Shown: in pieces, positions 33,701 to 42,700 of the stretch
Layout: every line of letters starts with the position of its first letter
Position numbering within the stretch: position 1 is the stretch's first letter
NCBI GenBank assembly: GCA_013297775.1
Contig: JAAFIL010000016.1
Location: forward strand, 1 to 64,000
Reading direction: 5' to 3'
Source: Bacteroidota bacterium
Lineage (GTDB): Bacteria > Bacteroidota > Bacteroidia > B-17B0 > Aurantibacillaceae
DNA: 64,000 nucleotides
Program-made: the position numbers and the translations under genes
The notes under the pieces: model-generated
The model's database searches: none
What the model saw: the letters and a program-made list of their open reading frames with translations, nothing else
Told to the model about the DNA's origin: nothing

Positions 33701-36106
33701 CACAGGACCTGGACGCACTTGGTTGTCAATATCTGTAGAGATGCCCGCAATAGTTTGCCCATTTGATTCAATTAAAGTTGGGGTTAAGCCCATGTTTAAA
33801 TGCAAGTCGTTAGCTGGGTTTACATAAGTAACGGCAATACCTGAATAACTGTTTGCATCAGCGACAGAAGTGGTTTGCCAACTGGCAAAAGTTTGTGCGG
33901 TATTCCACCAACCTACATTAGCTGGATTAGCCGCATTTAAAACGTTGTTATTGGAAGCGTTAGCGCCCCAGCCAGCATTACTTGCGGTGGTTGCACCAAA
34001 ATTATTAGAAATAGCGCAATGTACGCCTGTTCCGCCACTACGTGTATTGGTAATTAAATTATTACGGATATCTACTGGAAAAGTAACAGCTGTAGCTAAA
34101 AAATTACCTCTATAGATACCAAAACTAGGTTGTGCACCACTTGCGGCAACTCCTGTAATATTGATTGTATTGTAATAAATACCTGTTAATACAGGGGTAA
34201 CCCCTCCACTAAATACACCTACACCCACAAAAGACGTGTTAGCCGTTTGCCCAGTTCCTAATGAAATCATATTATTAGAAATAATTACACTTCCTGTGTT
34301 TGCTCCACGTATATAAACACCTATTACCAACCCAGGCGCAGTTACAATCGTACCTGTAGCAGCATTTGATAAATCAAAAATAAGATTAGACTGAATGAGT
34401 GGGTTACTAGCTGCTGCGGTAGATATACCTGCCATACAAACACTTGCAGCAACCGTTCCAGTCATAGCAATACCACTAATAGTGTTGCTGGCAATTGTAT
34501 TGCTTGTTCCATAGGTAATACCAATACCTAATGTACCTAACTGACCATTACCTTGTGTTACATTTGCGTTATCAGTTACTAAATTGGTAATTTTATTATT
34601 TACTACAGAAAAAGTAGTAGCACCACCAGTACCTGTTGTAAATATGCCTCTTAGTGTTCCGCCAAAACCTGTACCGAAGCTTGCAAAATTCTGAATGGTA
34701 TTACCCGATGTAATAACCGTTCCCACAGGTGCGGATGCAAAGTTTATACCTACGCAAAGTGAGTTGCCAGTGGTTAAACCCGAAGTACCGCTTCTCATGT
34801 TGTTAGTCGTTGAGTTTCCAATTATGTTTGTATTAATAGATAAAGACCCTGTTGCTCCCGATATATTAATACCAAATATGGCACCTGCTACTGCTGCTGT
34901 AACTCCGCTTGATGACAAACCACCAATGGTGTTACTATTTATACTAATAGTTCCTGTGGTACTAGCATTAATACCGACTAACGCTCCTTGAGAGGTAGTA
35001 GGAAAACCTTGTAATAAATTAACACCTGTGTTACCACCAATTATGTTGTTGTTAATGCTTCCATTTCCACTTATAAAATTAATGCCACATAAAATGCCAT
35101 TCGATGTAGCAGCGCCACTAGAGGTGCTGAGTGTTATAGCAGAAACAGTATTGTTGAATACACTTGTTGCTGATCCAGTATTCGGAGTATTAACAGAAAT
35201 ACCGATAAAGCGTGTTGCAATAGTACCTCCTAAAACCATAGTGCCAGTAGCATTGGCAGCCGAAGCACCTATGTAGTTATTACTAACAGTATAACCACTA
35301 CCTGCAACAATATTAATGCCGTTGTGTGTGTTAGAAGTTGTAAAGGTTCGGGTGGCTGTTTGAAAAATTCGGTTATTAGAGAGCGTCCAACCCGAACTGT
35401 TAGACTGAATTTGGATGCCATTACAAACGGCACCAGCGTTAAAAAAATCAGAAATAATACAATTTATAATTTGATTGTTGTTGTTCTCGAACCCAAGTGT
35501 ACCAGCCGAATAAATCATGTTAGTAGCTAAGTTAAGACTACTTACAGCGGTAATAGTTGTGTTAGAAATACTATTATTACTATTGCCAGCTGTTGTACCT
35601 ATCGAAAAAAGAATAGTACCTAATGTATTACTGGTCGAAGCTCCTAGCACAGTACAGTTAGTTATGGTATTACTAGATGCGCCGTTAATAAAACGAACAG
35701 TTGATGTGGTTAAATTACCAATATCGGTATTACTAAAGGTTAGGGCATTACCGCCTGTATTTAAACCATTAATAGAAACATTAGTTGCCCCATTTAAATC
35801 AATTAGTGAAGCCGCTAAAACACCGCTTACCGTGCGCAAAGCACCCCCCGAAGGTGCAATGTTTAAGCTAGTCCAGGTTCCAGAGTTTAAAACCGCCGAA
35901 CTGGTTTCGGTTGTGTTACCTACAACATCAACAATAATATTAGCACCTGTTTGGCTACCCCCGTTGATGGCGGTAAATGCAGCACCGAGTGTTGGATAAG
36001 TGCCGTTTCCTACTAATGCGCCACTAACATTAATATTTTGCGCGTTTAATCCCATAAAAACGTGCATGAGAGTTATCAAACCTAATAGCTTGGTATATTT
36101 TTTCAT
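30788..36106 (-). CDS. Giant T9SS surface protein with beta-helix repeats
   Basis: The 1772-residue protein begins with a signal peptide (1-22, ending NAQ). Two long blocks rich in Asn, Thr, Gly and Ser follow (about 25-790 and 950-1450). Each opens with a related segment ([16 protein letters not shown] and [15 protein letters not shown]) and carries many NNxI/SNNxI rungs typical of right-handed parallel beta-helices. Each block ends in a similar ...DIGADE/DMGFDE motif. Three PKD/Ig-like domains (about 1455-1690, each with paired Cys) lead to a T9SS type A sorting domain ([16 protein letters not shown] ... IRVVKQ). It is probably a surface adhesin or matrix protein. It is monocistronic, with its own terminator. 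Long plus-strand ORFs opposite it are shadows of the repeats. Confidence 0.85.
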   Translation of the reverse strand: MKKYTKLLGLITLMHVFMGLNAQNINVSGALVGNGTYPTLGAAFTAINGGSQTGANIIVDVVGNTTETSSAVLNSGTWTSLNIAPSGGALRTVSGVLAASLIDLNGATNVSINGLNTGGNALTFSNTDIGNLTTSTVRFINGASSNTITNCTVLGASTSNTLGTILFSIGTTAGNSNNSISNTTITAVSSLNLATNMIYSAGTLGFENNNNQIINCIISDFFNAGAVCNGIQIQSNSSGWTLSNNRIFQTATRTFTTSNTHNGINIVAGSGYTVSNNYIGASAANATGTMVLGGTIATRFIGISVNTPNTGSATSVFNNTVSAITLSTSSGAATSNGILCGINFISGNGSINNNIIGGNTGVNLLQGFPTTSQGALVGINASTTGTISINSNTIGGLSSSGVTAAVAGAIFGINISGATGSLSINTNIIGNSTTNNMRSGTSGLTTGNSLCVGINFASAPVGTVITSGNTIQNFASFGTGFGGTLRGIFTTGTGGATTFSVVNNKITNLVTDNANVTQGNGQLGTLGIGITYGTSNTIASNTISGIAMTGTVAASVCMAGISTAAASNPLIQSNLIFDLSNAATGTIVTAPGLVIGVYIRGANTGSVIISNNMISLGTGQTANTSFVGVGVFSGGVTPVLTGIYYNTINITGVAASGAQPSFGIYRGNFLATAVTFPVDIRNNLITNTRSGGTGVHCAISNNFGATTASNAGWGANASNNNVLNAANPANVGWWNTAQTFASWQTTSVADANSYSGIAVTYVNPANDLHLNMGLTPTLIESNGQTIAGISTDIDNQVRPGPVGSVNGGAFLPDIGADEIDAVPLDINAPNISLPLLTFTCSTADRTFTTTLLDLSGVPTTGTLQPRVYFRKNAGPWFSTQGALVSGSATNGVWSFTISSAAMGGLAVSDVVGYYVIAQDILGNIGSNPSAGLVATNVNAVTTPPTTPNTYLISGNLSGLYTVGAAGTYSTLTAAANAYNNSCLTGPVVFSLIDATYPSETFPITFISNVNASSTNSLVIKPAAGVSPTITGSSTTAIIVINGGDFITINGSNGTTANSICPLVKASRDLSIINTNASTASAVLSIQTNTAGNAATNNAILNSIVTGNGGLTTGVAINISGPTIGSGAGAVNNDNNSIINNLIQSAQIGVFSAGQSITIKNNNTTVDLNELNGVGANAIGRVGIMILFDNATLVRANTIANIISAGSVDVMGITLGSNALANSLTTGAEVTNATVTGNVINNISQSGTYSSGGIVLAATTTGTSLIANNSVNNLYANGTGGDFGVGIYYGGGTGVLNVFHNSVQLTGTLTGASQPNIALGINGVTPPVNIRNNILICTGSNGFNGNTGIGLAYTSTLGNYANLISSNNAIFVSGASSSIGRVGSLAAGTQQVTLANWQTETGKDLNSVNISPTFVSANDLHLVANSNTGIENAGTPIAAVPTDVDCDVRNTTAPDMGFDEVCTNPSLATAAVSNSLVCAGSTVALSVVTGTLNDATAWNWYSGSCGGSSAGTGTSVNVAPTNTTSYFVSGMGGCITTPTCASVTVNTNPLPTLTANSGSICAGNSFTIVPSGASTYTFSGGSAIVSPIATTNYTVSGTSTLGCNGSAIATVTVNALPTLTVSTSATLICTGQTASLTASGANTYSWSAGGNTAAITVSPSTTTIYTVNGTNALGCVSLPVSITQSVSLCVGLSTPQANALTVSLYPNPSTGLVNLELNAPSQVSVSNVLGELMWQFNTESSITPIDLSKYSNGLYFVTIKQNNQSQTIRVVKQ

Positions 36107-36310
36107 GTTTTAAAATTTTGAATTGTAAAAATAGTAATTTTTAATGAGAGAATGACTTAAATTCGTTTAGGTTCTAATCCCATAAAAAAGTTAAATGTTT
36201 AGCCCAAATTTGAAGAAAGTGATGCTTTAAGATAGGAGTTAAAATAAATCAAAAAACGTATATAAATAGGCTCTTGGTGAAATAAGTTTGTTAAGTTCTC
36301 AAAGAAAAAA

Positions 36311-37084
36311 TTAAAAACCAATATCTTTCGAAATGGTGATGTATAATCCACTATTTGAAGCCGACCAATTGAAGTAGTAAGTTTTATCTACATTGTTTAG
36401 TTCTGTTTGAGTTACTTTTAAATTACTATTTATGCCTCTAAAATTTCGTTGTGTGAATCTGTAGTTAACACCAAGATTGATAATGTTATTATTTTTACGA
36501 TTAATAATTTTATAGGTTAAACCAATAGATATAAAAAATTGCTTGGCTATGACATTTCCGTAAATGTTTTCAAAATTAAAGGTGTAGTTATTGGATTGAA
36601 CTTTTTTTTGGTCAATCTCTAATCTATTGAAGATTGGAATTGATAAATCTCCTCCAATTGTAAATAACAATTGTGAATATAATTTTTTATTAGCATTTAC
36701 GGTGTCTCTCCCTAAAATAAAGAAGTCGTAATGATTAGTAATTCTGATATAGCGGTAGGTTTTATCAAAATGATAAGCGGCAATTAAAGCGTTGTTATCA
36801 AAAATTTGTAATTGATTTTTTAAACGGTTATTATCTACAATAAATCCTAAGTAAGAACCTAGGTATTTTGACTTACGCCCCACTTTAAGGCCAAAATTAA
36901 CCACATTCGATTCTGTAAAGTTTTTTGGTAAAACACGCCACGTTAAATTATTTGCGAAAAACGAATAGGACTCCACTTGGTTGGTGTGAAATTTGTATTC
37001 TAAAACAGGTTGTAAAACTATTTTGTTTTGTGCTTTAGACAAAACCGCAACCTGTAACAGGATGAGTATCGTAAAAAACCTCAT
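36311..37084 (-). CDS. Putative outer-membrane barrel protein
   Basis: This 257-residue protein has a signal peptide ending SKAQ (1-19) and a strand-rich mature part with patterns such as NFGLKVGRKSKYLGSYLGFIV and ISIGLTYKIINRKNNNIINLGVNYRF, ending SGLYITISKDIGF. This is consistent with a small outer-membrane barrel. Its start overlaps the stop of the upstream gene by 4 bases (37081-37084), and both proteins end with an ISKDI-type strand, so they are likely paralogous partners. Function is unknown. Confidence 0.6.
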   Translation of the reverse strand: MRFFTILILLQVAVLSKAQNKIVLQPVLEYKFHTNQVESYSFFANNLTWRVLPKNFTESNVVNFGLKVGRKSKYLGSYLGFIVDNNRLKNQLQIFDNNALIAAYHFDKTYRYIRITNHYDFFILGRDTVNANKKLYSQLLFTIGGDLSIPIFNRLEIDQKKVQSNNYTFNFENIYGNVIAKQFFISIGLTYKIINRKNNNIINLGVNYRFTQRNFRGINSNLKVTQTELNNVDKTYYFNWSASNSGLYITISKDIGF

Positions 37085-37935
37085 CTGTTTTTTGGTTTAG
37101 ATTTCTTTTTGAAAGTAATATCTTTCGAAATATTAAAATACCAAGCCGAAGCAGTAAGTTTATATTTTCTTTCAGCTACAAATAAATTATTTTCATAAAC
37201 ACTCACAAAGCCCTCGGCAAGGTTGTGCAAAGCATTGAAGCCCCAATACGTTTGTAAATTAAATAATGATTTATTTTTTTTAATTATTTTCATACTTAGT
37301 CCAAAGCAAGGTCTAAAACTTATTCTATTACTGTTTTTAATGGTATAAGTAACATCAATTTTATTTAAACCATTGGCAGAAGAATAGCTTATGCTTTCGA
37401 TTCCATATATAGATCCTGATTTGTTGAGGAGTGCGTTAAATGAAGGGGTGAAAATGTCAATGGCGGAAAGCAAAAATACTTTTGTTTTAATTCCTTGATA
37501 GGTAGAAGCACTTTTAGTTGAGTTCAATAAGAAATTATATCTGAACGAAAAATTATAAATACTGTAGCTAAACTTTATTGAGTTACCAGTAACATTTATA
37601 AAATTTACTGTACTCGGTTGAGCCGTAGCGTAAGTAGAATATAAATTCATGTTGGCACCGTCATTCAAAAGCTTTAGTTCGATAATACTTCGTTCATTTA
37701 GTATTTTGTTTATGGAGATACCCAAATTCAAATTTGTAAAGGAAAAAAAATCAAATCTACTGCCATTAGTTGCAATTTTTAAATTACTATTATCGCTAAG
37801 TAAAAAGTTCTGTTCTTGTTTATTGGTGTTATCTACATGAAGTGAATTACCGAGAGAAATATTTAAAAAGTAAGATTGGGATAGTCCTATTCGAACTATC
37901 CCAACTATTAAAAATACTATTAATTTAAGATTCAA
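37081..37935 (-). CDS. Putative outer-membrane barrel protein (paralogue of next gene)
   Basis: A signal peptide (1-19, ending GLSQ) precedes about 265 residues of alternating strands (YFLNISLGNSLHV, FKFSYSIYNFSFRYNFLL-like segments, WYFNISKDITF), then a short basic tail, KKKSKPKNR. The C-terminal WYFNISKDITF resembles the GLYITISKDIGF end of the overlapping downstream gene. It sits in a three-gene run (38316 to 36311) headed by a small protein. The outer-membrane barrel reading is moderate; the role is unknown. Confidence 0.6.
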   Translation of the reverse strand: MNLKLIVFLIVGIVRIGLSQSYFLNISLGNSLHVDNTNKQEQNFLLSDNSNLKIATNGSRFDFFSFTNLNLGISINKILNERSIIELKLLNDGANMNLYSTYATAQPSTVNFINVTGNSIKFSYSIYNFSFRYNFLLNSTKSASTYQGIKTKVFLLSAIDIFTPSFNALLNKSGSIYGIESISYSSANGLNKIDVTYTIKNSNRISFRPCFGLSMKIIKKNKSLFNLQTYWGFNALHNLAEGFVSVYENNLFVAERKYKLTASAWYFNISKDITFKKKSKPKNR

Positions 37936-37947
37936 TTCAATTACTAA

Positions 37948-38316
37948 TTAAGGTACTATTTGAATAAATTGACTAATAGGTTGAGGCCCTCCAGCCCCCG
38001 TAACTCTTCGCATTCTCACTTTAACCAAACCTACATTCGTTAATCGCGTTCCATTATGGCAAGTATATTGTATGCCTCCACCAACAGCACTGCCGCTTAC
38101 AATGTGTGTCATATTAGTTATACTACTGCAACATCTTTTATAATGTTCAGGTTGAAAATCAAATTGCCAAGAAGTAAAATTTGTTACTCCAGAGTTGTTG
38201 AATGATTGAACCCTCAACGTCCCAGAAATGCCCCAATTCTTCTTCCATAACCAGTAATCAAAGCAGGTGATACAATCAAAATTAAACATTTTTTCTAATT
38301 TTAAATTATTAAACAT
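37948..38316 (-). CDS. Small Cys-containing protein of unknown function
   Basis: The 122-residue ORF (an internal start at residue 10, MFNFDCITC, is equally possible) lacks a clear signal peptide. It has six Cys and many aromatic residues and reads as beta-rich (GTLRVQSFNNSGVTNF, SWQFDFQPEH, LVKVRMRRVTGAGG). It faintly resembles a carbohydrate-binding or CARDB-like module, which cannot be settled by eye. It ends 12 bases before the barrel protein gene and probably heads that operon. It could be the remnant of a larger secreted protein. Confidence 0.45.
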   Translation of the reverse strand: MFNNLKLEKMFNFDCITCFDYWLWKKNWGISGTLRVQSFNNSGVTNFTSWQFDFQPEHYKRCCSSITNMTHIVSGSAVGGGIQYTCHNGTRLTNVGLVKVRMRRVTGAGGPQPISQFIQIVP

Positions 38317-38410
38317 TCACACTAAGTACTATTAATATTTAGTTCGGTAAAAATATGTTTGCTTTTGGTATTACAATTCAACTGAGGCAATATCCATCTC
38401 AACAAGAGTT

Positions 38411-39079
38411 TTACAACACCTCTATAAGTTTGTATTTTAAAACAAAGAGTACTAAACCTGTTTTGGATTTTATACCAAACTTACTAAATATATTTTCGCG
38501 GTAACCATCTACGGTGCGGTGTTGAACCTCCATTTTATCAGCAATTTGTTCGTAAGTGTATTCTTTTTCGTGACAAACTAATTTTAAAAATAAACGTTCG
38601 CGTTCGGTGAGTTGTTCTAGTATTTTTTCTGACTCTGTTTTTTTTGTAAGTACTTGGTTGTGGCGCAACGAAAGGGTTAAAAACTCGTTGTGGTAGTATC
38701 CACTTTTAAAGATAGATGCGAGAGCGGCTTTTAAATCGTCGGCCGAACAATTTTTTTGTAAGTACCCTCTAGCACCTAACCGGAAAAGTTGAATAATGGT
38801 GTTCTCATCTTCGTTGAGGGTTAAAAATAAAACTGGCACTTGCCAATGTTGTTGCATGAGTTGTTGTAAAACTTCGCCACCATTTAAACGGGGCATGTTA
38901 TAATCTAAAATAATCAAATCAACCGAGTTAGAGTCGGGTAAGGCTTCTAAAAAATCTTCGCCCGAAGCAAATTGTTGGCTAATGGTGTAAGGGCCTAATT
39001 TCAGAATGAGTTCTTGTAAGCCATTGCGAACAATGGTGTGGTCATCTATTAGAACGATTTTTTTGTTTTGTGTTGCCAT
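38411..39079 (-). CDS. NarL/LuxR-type response regulator
   Basis: This 222-residue regulator has a receiver domain (about 7-125: VLIDDHTIVRNG, phosphoacceptor Asp59 in LIILDYNMP, the LFLT Thr and the YLQK Lys) and a C-terminal GerE-type helix-turn-helix (about 150-215: LTERERLFLKLVCHEKEYTYEQIADKM..HRTVDGYRENIFSKFGIKS). It follows the histidine kinase gene by 76 bases on the same strand. Nearby targets may include the paralogous gene pair at 40570-42492. No operator could be identified. Confidence 0.9.
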   Translation of the reverse strand: MATQNKKIVLIDDHTIVRNGLQELILKLGPYTISQQFASGEDFLEALPDSNSVDLIILDYNMPRLNGGEVLQQLMQQHWQVPVLFLTLNEDENTIIQLFRLGARGYLQKNCSADDLKAALASIFKSGYYHNEFLTLSLRHNQVLTKKTESEKILEQLTERERLFLKLVCHEKEYTYEQIADKMEVQHRTVDGYRENIFSKFGIKSKTGLVLFVLKYKLIEVL

Positions 39080-39155
39080 GATGGAATGGCACTAAAGTAG
39101 TAAAATTTCATTAAGTCCTCGTCTAGTTTTTATCTAAATTAAAATTTAAACGACA

Positions 39156-39920
39156 TTAAGTGTTTGGTTTGTAAATGCGATAGGTAGTGCCTTTCCCGAT
39201 TTCACTTTTTAAATCTATTTGTAGGTTAGCTAGTTTGATGCGTTTTAAAATATTTTTTAAGCCCGAGGCATTCTTACTTTTTAAAATAGTATCTACTTCA
39301 AAGCCTTTGCCATTGTCGGTTATCATTAAATCGAATGTGTGCATTGTTTTGTTTACTTCTATTTGAAGGTGTGTTGCTGCCGAGTGCCGAAGTACATTTT
39401 GTGCTATTTCTTGTAATACTCTAAACACCATTAACTCTTGGTTTTTATCGAGTGCCGTGCTTTGGTTGGGCAATTGGCAAGTGATGGCGATGCGTTTAAG
39501 AGCATTGAGTCGCTCGGCTAAAGTTTGTATGGCGGCATATAAACCGATGTGTCCTAAGTAATCGTAATTGAGTGTGCGGCTTAACAAGCGCAATTGTCTA
39601 TCTATGTATGCGAGGTGTATTTCGATGGGTTTAAAGCTATTGCTCAATTGAGGGTAATCGAGTTTTTGATTTTGTACTTGAAAGTTAAGAGCAGTTAACT
39701 CTTGACCAATATTGTCGTGAAGCTCCTGCGCCATTTGCCCCAATACATGTTCGCTAACTTCATTTTCGACCTGACGTAGCTCGCGCTCAAAATCGAGTTT
39801 GGCTTGCGCTTGTTTTTTAGTAGTAATAAACAAGGTTAGAATAATAGCAATCACTAAAACCAGCATAACAAACGTGGTAAGGACAATGGCAACAAATAAC
39901 TCGTTGGTATTAGGCTCCAT
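39156..39920 (-). CDS. Sensor histidine kinase (HisKA_3 / NarX-type)
   Basis: The 254-residue kinase has a single N-terminal membrane helix (about 8-33), a dimerisation/phosphoacceptor domain with ELHDNIGQELTAL (phosphorylated His68) and an HATPase domain (about 160-254) with the N-box around EIAQNVLRHS, DNGKGF and GLKNI. It has no periplasmic sensing domain of its own. The upstream gene, overlapping by 11 bases, encodes a membrane protein that may provide the sensing part. The cognate regulator is at 38411-39079. Confidence 0.9.
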   Translation of the reverse strand: MEPNTNELFVAIVLTTFVMLVLVIAIILTLFITTKKQAQAKLDFERELRQVENEVSEHVLGQMAQELHDNIGQELTALNFQVQNQKLDYPQLSNSFKPIEIHLAYIDRQLRLLSRTLNYDYLGHIGLYAAIQTLAERLNALKRIAITCQLPNQSTALDKNQELMVFRVLQEIAQNVLRHSAATHLQIEVNKTMHTFDLMITDNGKGFEVDTILKSKNASGLKNILKRIKLANLQIDLKSEIGKGTTYRIYKPNT

Positions 39921-40566
39921 GGCGAATAGAATGTTTAGAAGATTTATAAACTAGCCAAAATCCTAAAGCCAAAAGACTGTACCGAAAATTGGCTAATACA
40001 TCTACAATGATAAAAAAAAGAAATTCACTAAGTTTTAAGTGTGCCCTATTCAAATAATGAAGCATTGCAAAATAAGGGGCGGCTACTAAAAAGTAAAGAA
40101 TTAAACCCGAACAAATCCACACTAAGGCATACTGCTTTTTTAAGAAGGCTTGATGAAGAATAATTAGAAGAAAGAGTGATACACACACACCGCCAATGGC
40201 ATAAGTATAGTTGGTTAATTGCGTATAGCCTTTAACGTAAATTTCGATGAGGGTAAACAAGGGAATAAGTATAATGGCGAGTGTGCTTAACCACCGTAGG
40301 TTAAGATGTGCAGCAAAGTAAAGCCGAATGCCTAATAAGATAAACGTGAACTCGAATAAGATGGCACTGTTAAATAAGAAATGGTTATTATTATTTAGGA
40401 ATGGAATTATGTGGGATGCTATATAAAAAAAAATCCAAATGCTTAGTTGCCAAAACATGTTTTTGTGAAACCCTGTAAAAGAGGGATAGGCTATGACACC
40501 GATGAAAAGTGCCAAAGCCAAAGGGTAGCTTTCTTTTTTAGAGAGTAATTGCCAAACACTATCCAC
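39910..40566 (-). CDS. Polytopic membrane protein, likely sensor partner of kinase
   Basis: The 218-residue protein has six or seven predicted membrane helices with very short loops, a layout like 7TM sensor modules found fused to or next to histidine kinases in Bacteroidota. It overlaps the kinase gene by 11 bases, which implies translational coupling. No ligand-binding motif can be named. It starts 3 bases after the stop of the upstream lipoprotein gene, so the operon may extend to 41493. Confidence 0.6.
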   Translation of the reverse strand: MDSVWQLLSKKESYPLALALFIGVIAYPSFTGFHKNMFWQLSIWIFFYIASHIIPFLNNNNHFLFNSAILFEFTFILLGIRLYFAAHLNLRWLSTLAIILIPLFTLIEIYVKGYTQLTNYTYAIGGVCVSLFLLIILHQAFLKKQYALVWICSGLILYFLVAAPYFAMLHYLNRAHLKLSEFLFFIIVDVLANFRYSLLALGFWLVYKSSKHSIRHGA

Positions 40567-40569
40567 GAA

Positions 40570-41493
40570 TTATTTTCTTTTAAAAGTAAGTTGGTTGCAA
40601 CTAGGCGGGCACAGGTGCGAGAGGTTGGCGTATTTACCTTTAAAGTCGCCAGTTAGTTTATTGATATTGCCATCAACGGTTAAGATAATGGAGTGGTAAA
40701 TTAATGAGTCGGTACTATTTGAAATGGCTTTAAGAAATGCGGCATTATAAATAGATACGGTGTCTTTCGAGTTATCATTTAACAAGTCGCCTATTTCGGC
40801 AAGTGAAAAAATAGTAGATCCTACATCCACATTTTGTCGATAGGCTTGCCAACTAACAGTAGGGGAAGTATTTTTATTGATAACAATTTGGGTGTAATTG
40901 CTAATGGCTAAGGTTTCGTTTGGAGTGGCAGGTATAAACCCCTTAGCGGGTTCGTATTTGAAGATAGTATCGGTTTTATCTATTTTTTTAATAACGGCGA
41001 AGCGGACAGAGTCGTTTGTGGTTGCAGTTAGGGTTAAACAAACGGGTTGATAAAACAATTTTATTTTGTAATTCGTCGTATCTATGCCATATACAAAGCG
41101 AAGTCCGTTGATAGTATCTCTACAATTGGTAGTACACGTTCGACATGTTTGTTTGAATTTGCAAAAGTGATCTTTATAAATTTGTTCGATGATGTCATCT
41201 GTGAAATAAACGTAATCACCATTTGGCTTTTTATATCTGAAATTTTGAATAAAAAGTTTTCGTTCTCTATTAGCTTTTCCAACGTTTAAAACATGTGAAT
41301 CAAGCGAAATAAGGTTTTCGGCACCCACAGGAGGGTATAAACAATTCTCAACATTTACTTTTTCTACGGGTGTGTTTGAATACTCATCTTGAGTTGGCGT
41401 TGACGTTTGGCACTGAAAAAAGATAAGGGTAAGTAGTATTAAAATAATGGTGTGTGGTTTATAGACCGAAGGATGCTTGAACAAATTTTTCAT
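40570..41493 (-). CDS. Putative lipoprotein, LSHLCPPSC paralogue 1
   Basis: The 307-residue protein has a hydrophobic export segment (about 15-26, IILILLTLIFF) with a Cys at the expected lipidation point (FFQC, Gln at -1 being atypical). The body includes GLRFVYGIDTTNYKIKLFYQPV and ends with the motif ANLSHLCPPSC plus a short tail. The upstream gene at 41602-42492 encodes a paralogue with the same end motif and matching blocks. A CRTCTTNC cluster (about 116-123) may bind metal or form disulphides. It is directly followed by the membrane protein, kinase and regulator genes. I do not recognise the family; a secreted or sensed surface protein linked to the two-component system is inferred. Confidence 0.6.
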   Translation of the reverse strand: MKNLFKHPSVYKPHTIILILLTLIFFQCQTSTPTQDEYSNTPVEKVNVENCLYPPVGAENLISLDSHVLNVGKANRERKLFIQNFRYKKPNGDYVYFTDDIIEQIYKDHFCKFKQTCRTCTTNCRDTINGLRFVYGIDTTNYKIKLFYQPVCLTLTATTNDSVRFAVIKKIDKTDTIFKYEPAKGFIPATPNETLAISNYTQIVINKNTSPTVSWQAYRQNVDVGSTIFSLAEIGDLLNDNSKDTVSIYNAAFLKAISNSTDSLIYHSIILTVDGNINKLTGDFKGKYANLSHLCPPSCNQLTFKRK

Positions 41494-41540
41494 AGGTGTT
41501 TAGTTTATGTTATTAAATGTAAGAAAAGAAATTTTAAAAA

Positions 41541-41576
41541 CTAAACATTCAATAAGCTATTGTATTGAATATTTAG
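41541..41576 (-). terminator. Terminator between the two paralogues
   Basis: CTAAACATTCAATA (41541-41554) is complementary to TATTGAATATTTAG (41563-41576) with one G-T mismatch-type pair. On the minus strand the hairpin runs into TTTTT at 41540-41536. It lies 25 bases after the stop of the 41602-42492 gene, so the two paralogues are probably separate transcripts. Confidence 0.75.
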
Positions 41577-41601
41577 CTTTAGCTATTAAGGTTGATTAAT
41601 T

Positions 41602-42492
41602 TTATTGGTATAACCTAAATAGGAACTCGCCGCCACTGCAACTGGGTGGGCAAAGGTGCGAGAGGTCTAGGAAATTACTTTTTATGGGATTCAAACTAAT
41701 TCCTGATGAACTGGTATTGTAAATAACGTCATCGGACGATAGCATTAAATCGTGTTTTACAATCGGGTTGGTACTCGAATTAATTTGTTTAACATAGTTC
41801 CATATTTTTACATCATTGATGCCTGGGTTTCCTGAATCTTGAAGTGTAAGAAACTCTTGGAAAGTAAATATAACCGACTTTACATCATTGGCAGTATGAG
41901 TTGTTCTCGTTGCCTCACCGTTTCTGCGTTTAATGTAAATACCCGATTGTGCGTCGGTATAACGTTGTATATTGGTATTAACTTTATTGGCTACACCAGC
42001 ATCATTCATGTCTAGCGTTTGAAAACCAGCATTAATATCGTAAGCGTAATATACTGTTTCGTCTTCATTAAGCATGTACAAAGCGTATAATTCATTCCCC
42101 TGCCCAAATAAATCGTTTACCCATTTAAAGTACAAGGGTCTGAAATAAATTTTAAATACACTTTCTTCTACTGCATAGATTAATCTTAAACCACCTATCC
42201 ATTTAACAGCACTTTCGCTTGGTTTAGATAAAGGATGATTGCGAAGTTGGGTTAAGTGTTCAAGTTTAAGAGTTAGTACGAAAGGATCAATAGCATTGGT
42301 GTTGCCAACGCTAAAAAACGCTGAGGACGAGTCTATCCAAGTTTTTGCATCACTAGCACTAACCTCTGTTTTATCAATGGCAATCGGCGTTTCTCCAGGT
42401 AAAACGGGTGGAGTTAGTAGTCTTTTTGCATCTGAGATGACCTCATTTAGAAATCCCTGAATTTCTTGAAGTTTTGAGTTTAAAATAGTCAT
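41602..42492 (-). CDS. LSHLCPPSC paralogue 2, no signal peptide
   Basis: This 296-residue protein is paralogous to the lipoprotein at 40570-41493. Shared blocks are GLRLIYAVEESVFKIYFRPLYF against GLRFVYGIDTTNYKIKLFYQPV, a similar VKSVIFTFQEFLTL region, and the C-terminal LDLSHLCPPSC. It starts MTILNSKLQEIQGFLNEV, with no signal peptide or membrane helix, so it seems cytosolic unless exported another way, unlike its paralogue. It is monocistronic with its own terminator and is divergent from the gene at 42701. Function is unknown. Confidence 0.6.
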   Translation of the reverse strand: MTILNSKLQEIQGFLNEVISDAKRLLTPPVLPGETPIAIDKTEVSASDAKTWIDSSSAFFSVGNTNAIDPFVLTLKLEHLTQLRNHPLSKPSESAVKWIGGLRLIYAVEESVFKIYFRPLYFKWVNDLFGQGNELYALYMLNEDETVYYAYDINAGFQTLDMNDAGVANKVNTNIQRYTDAQSGIYIKRRNGEATRTTHTANDVKSVIFTFQEFLTLQDSGNPGINDVKIWNYVKQINSSTNPIVKHDLMLSSDDVIYNTSSSGISLNPIKSNFLDLSHLCPPSCSGGEFLFRLYQ

Positions 42493-42700
42493 AATTTTAT
42501 GTTTTAAGGTTTCTACAAAACTCTGATACGAAAGGTACTTTTTCCAAATTTTTTGGCGTGTACTATTCCCCTTAAACCCCTGTGATTAATCCCCCCTCTT
42601 GTGCTGCATAAACTCCCCTAGTTGCGCCAGCCGCTATATGCCACCTTTGCATAAAACGGAGTTTACCGAAAATCCGATGAAGAGTAGGTGTTTAATTTTT

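Noticed and set aside
31119-35999. A series of long plus-strand ORFs
   Set aside because: They lie wholly opposite the 1772-residue T9SS gene. Their Val/Leu/Pro-rich sequences are what antisense translation of Asn/Thr/Gly-rich repeats gives.
42599-42700. An N-terminal extension of the secreted protein gene
   Set aside because: The extension is Cys/Pro-rich and would bury the signal peptide; three consecutive ATGs at 42701-42709 give a normal signal peptide.
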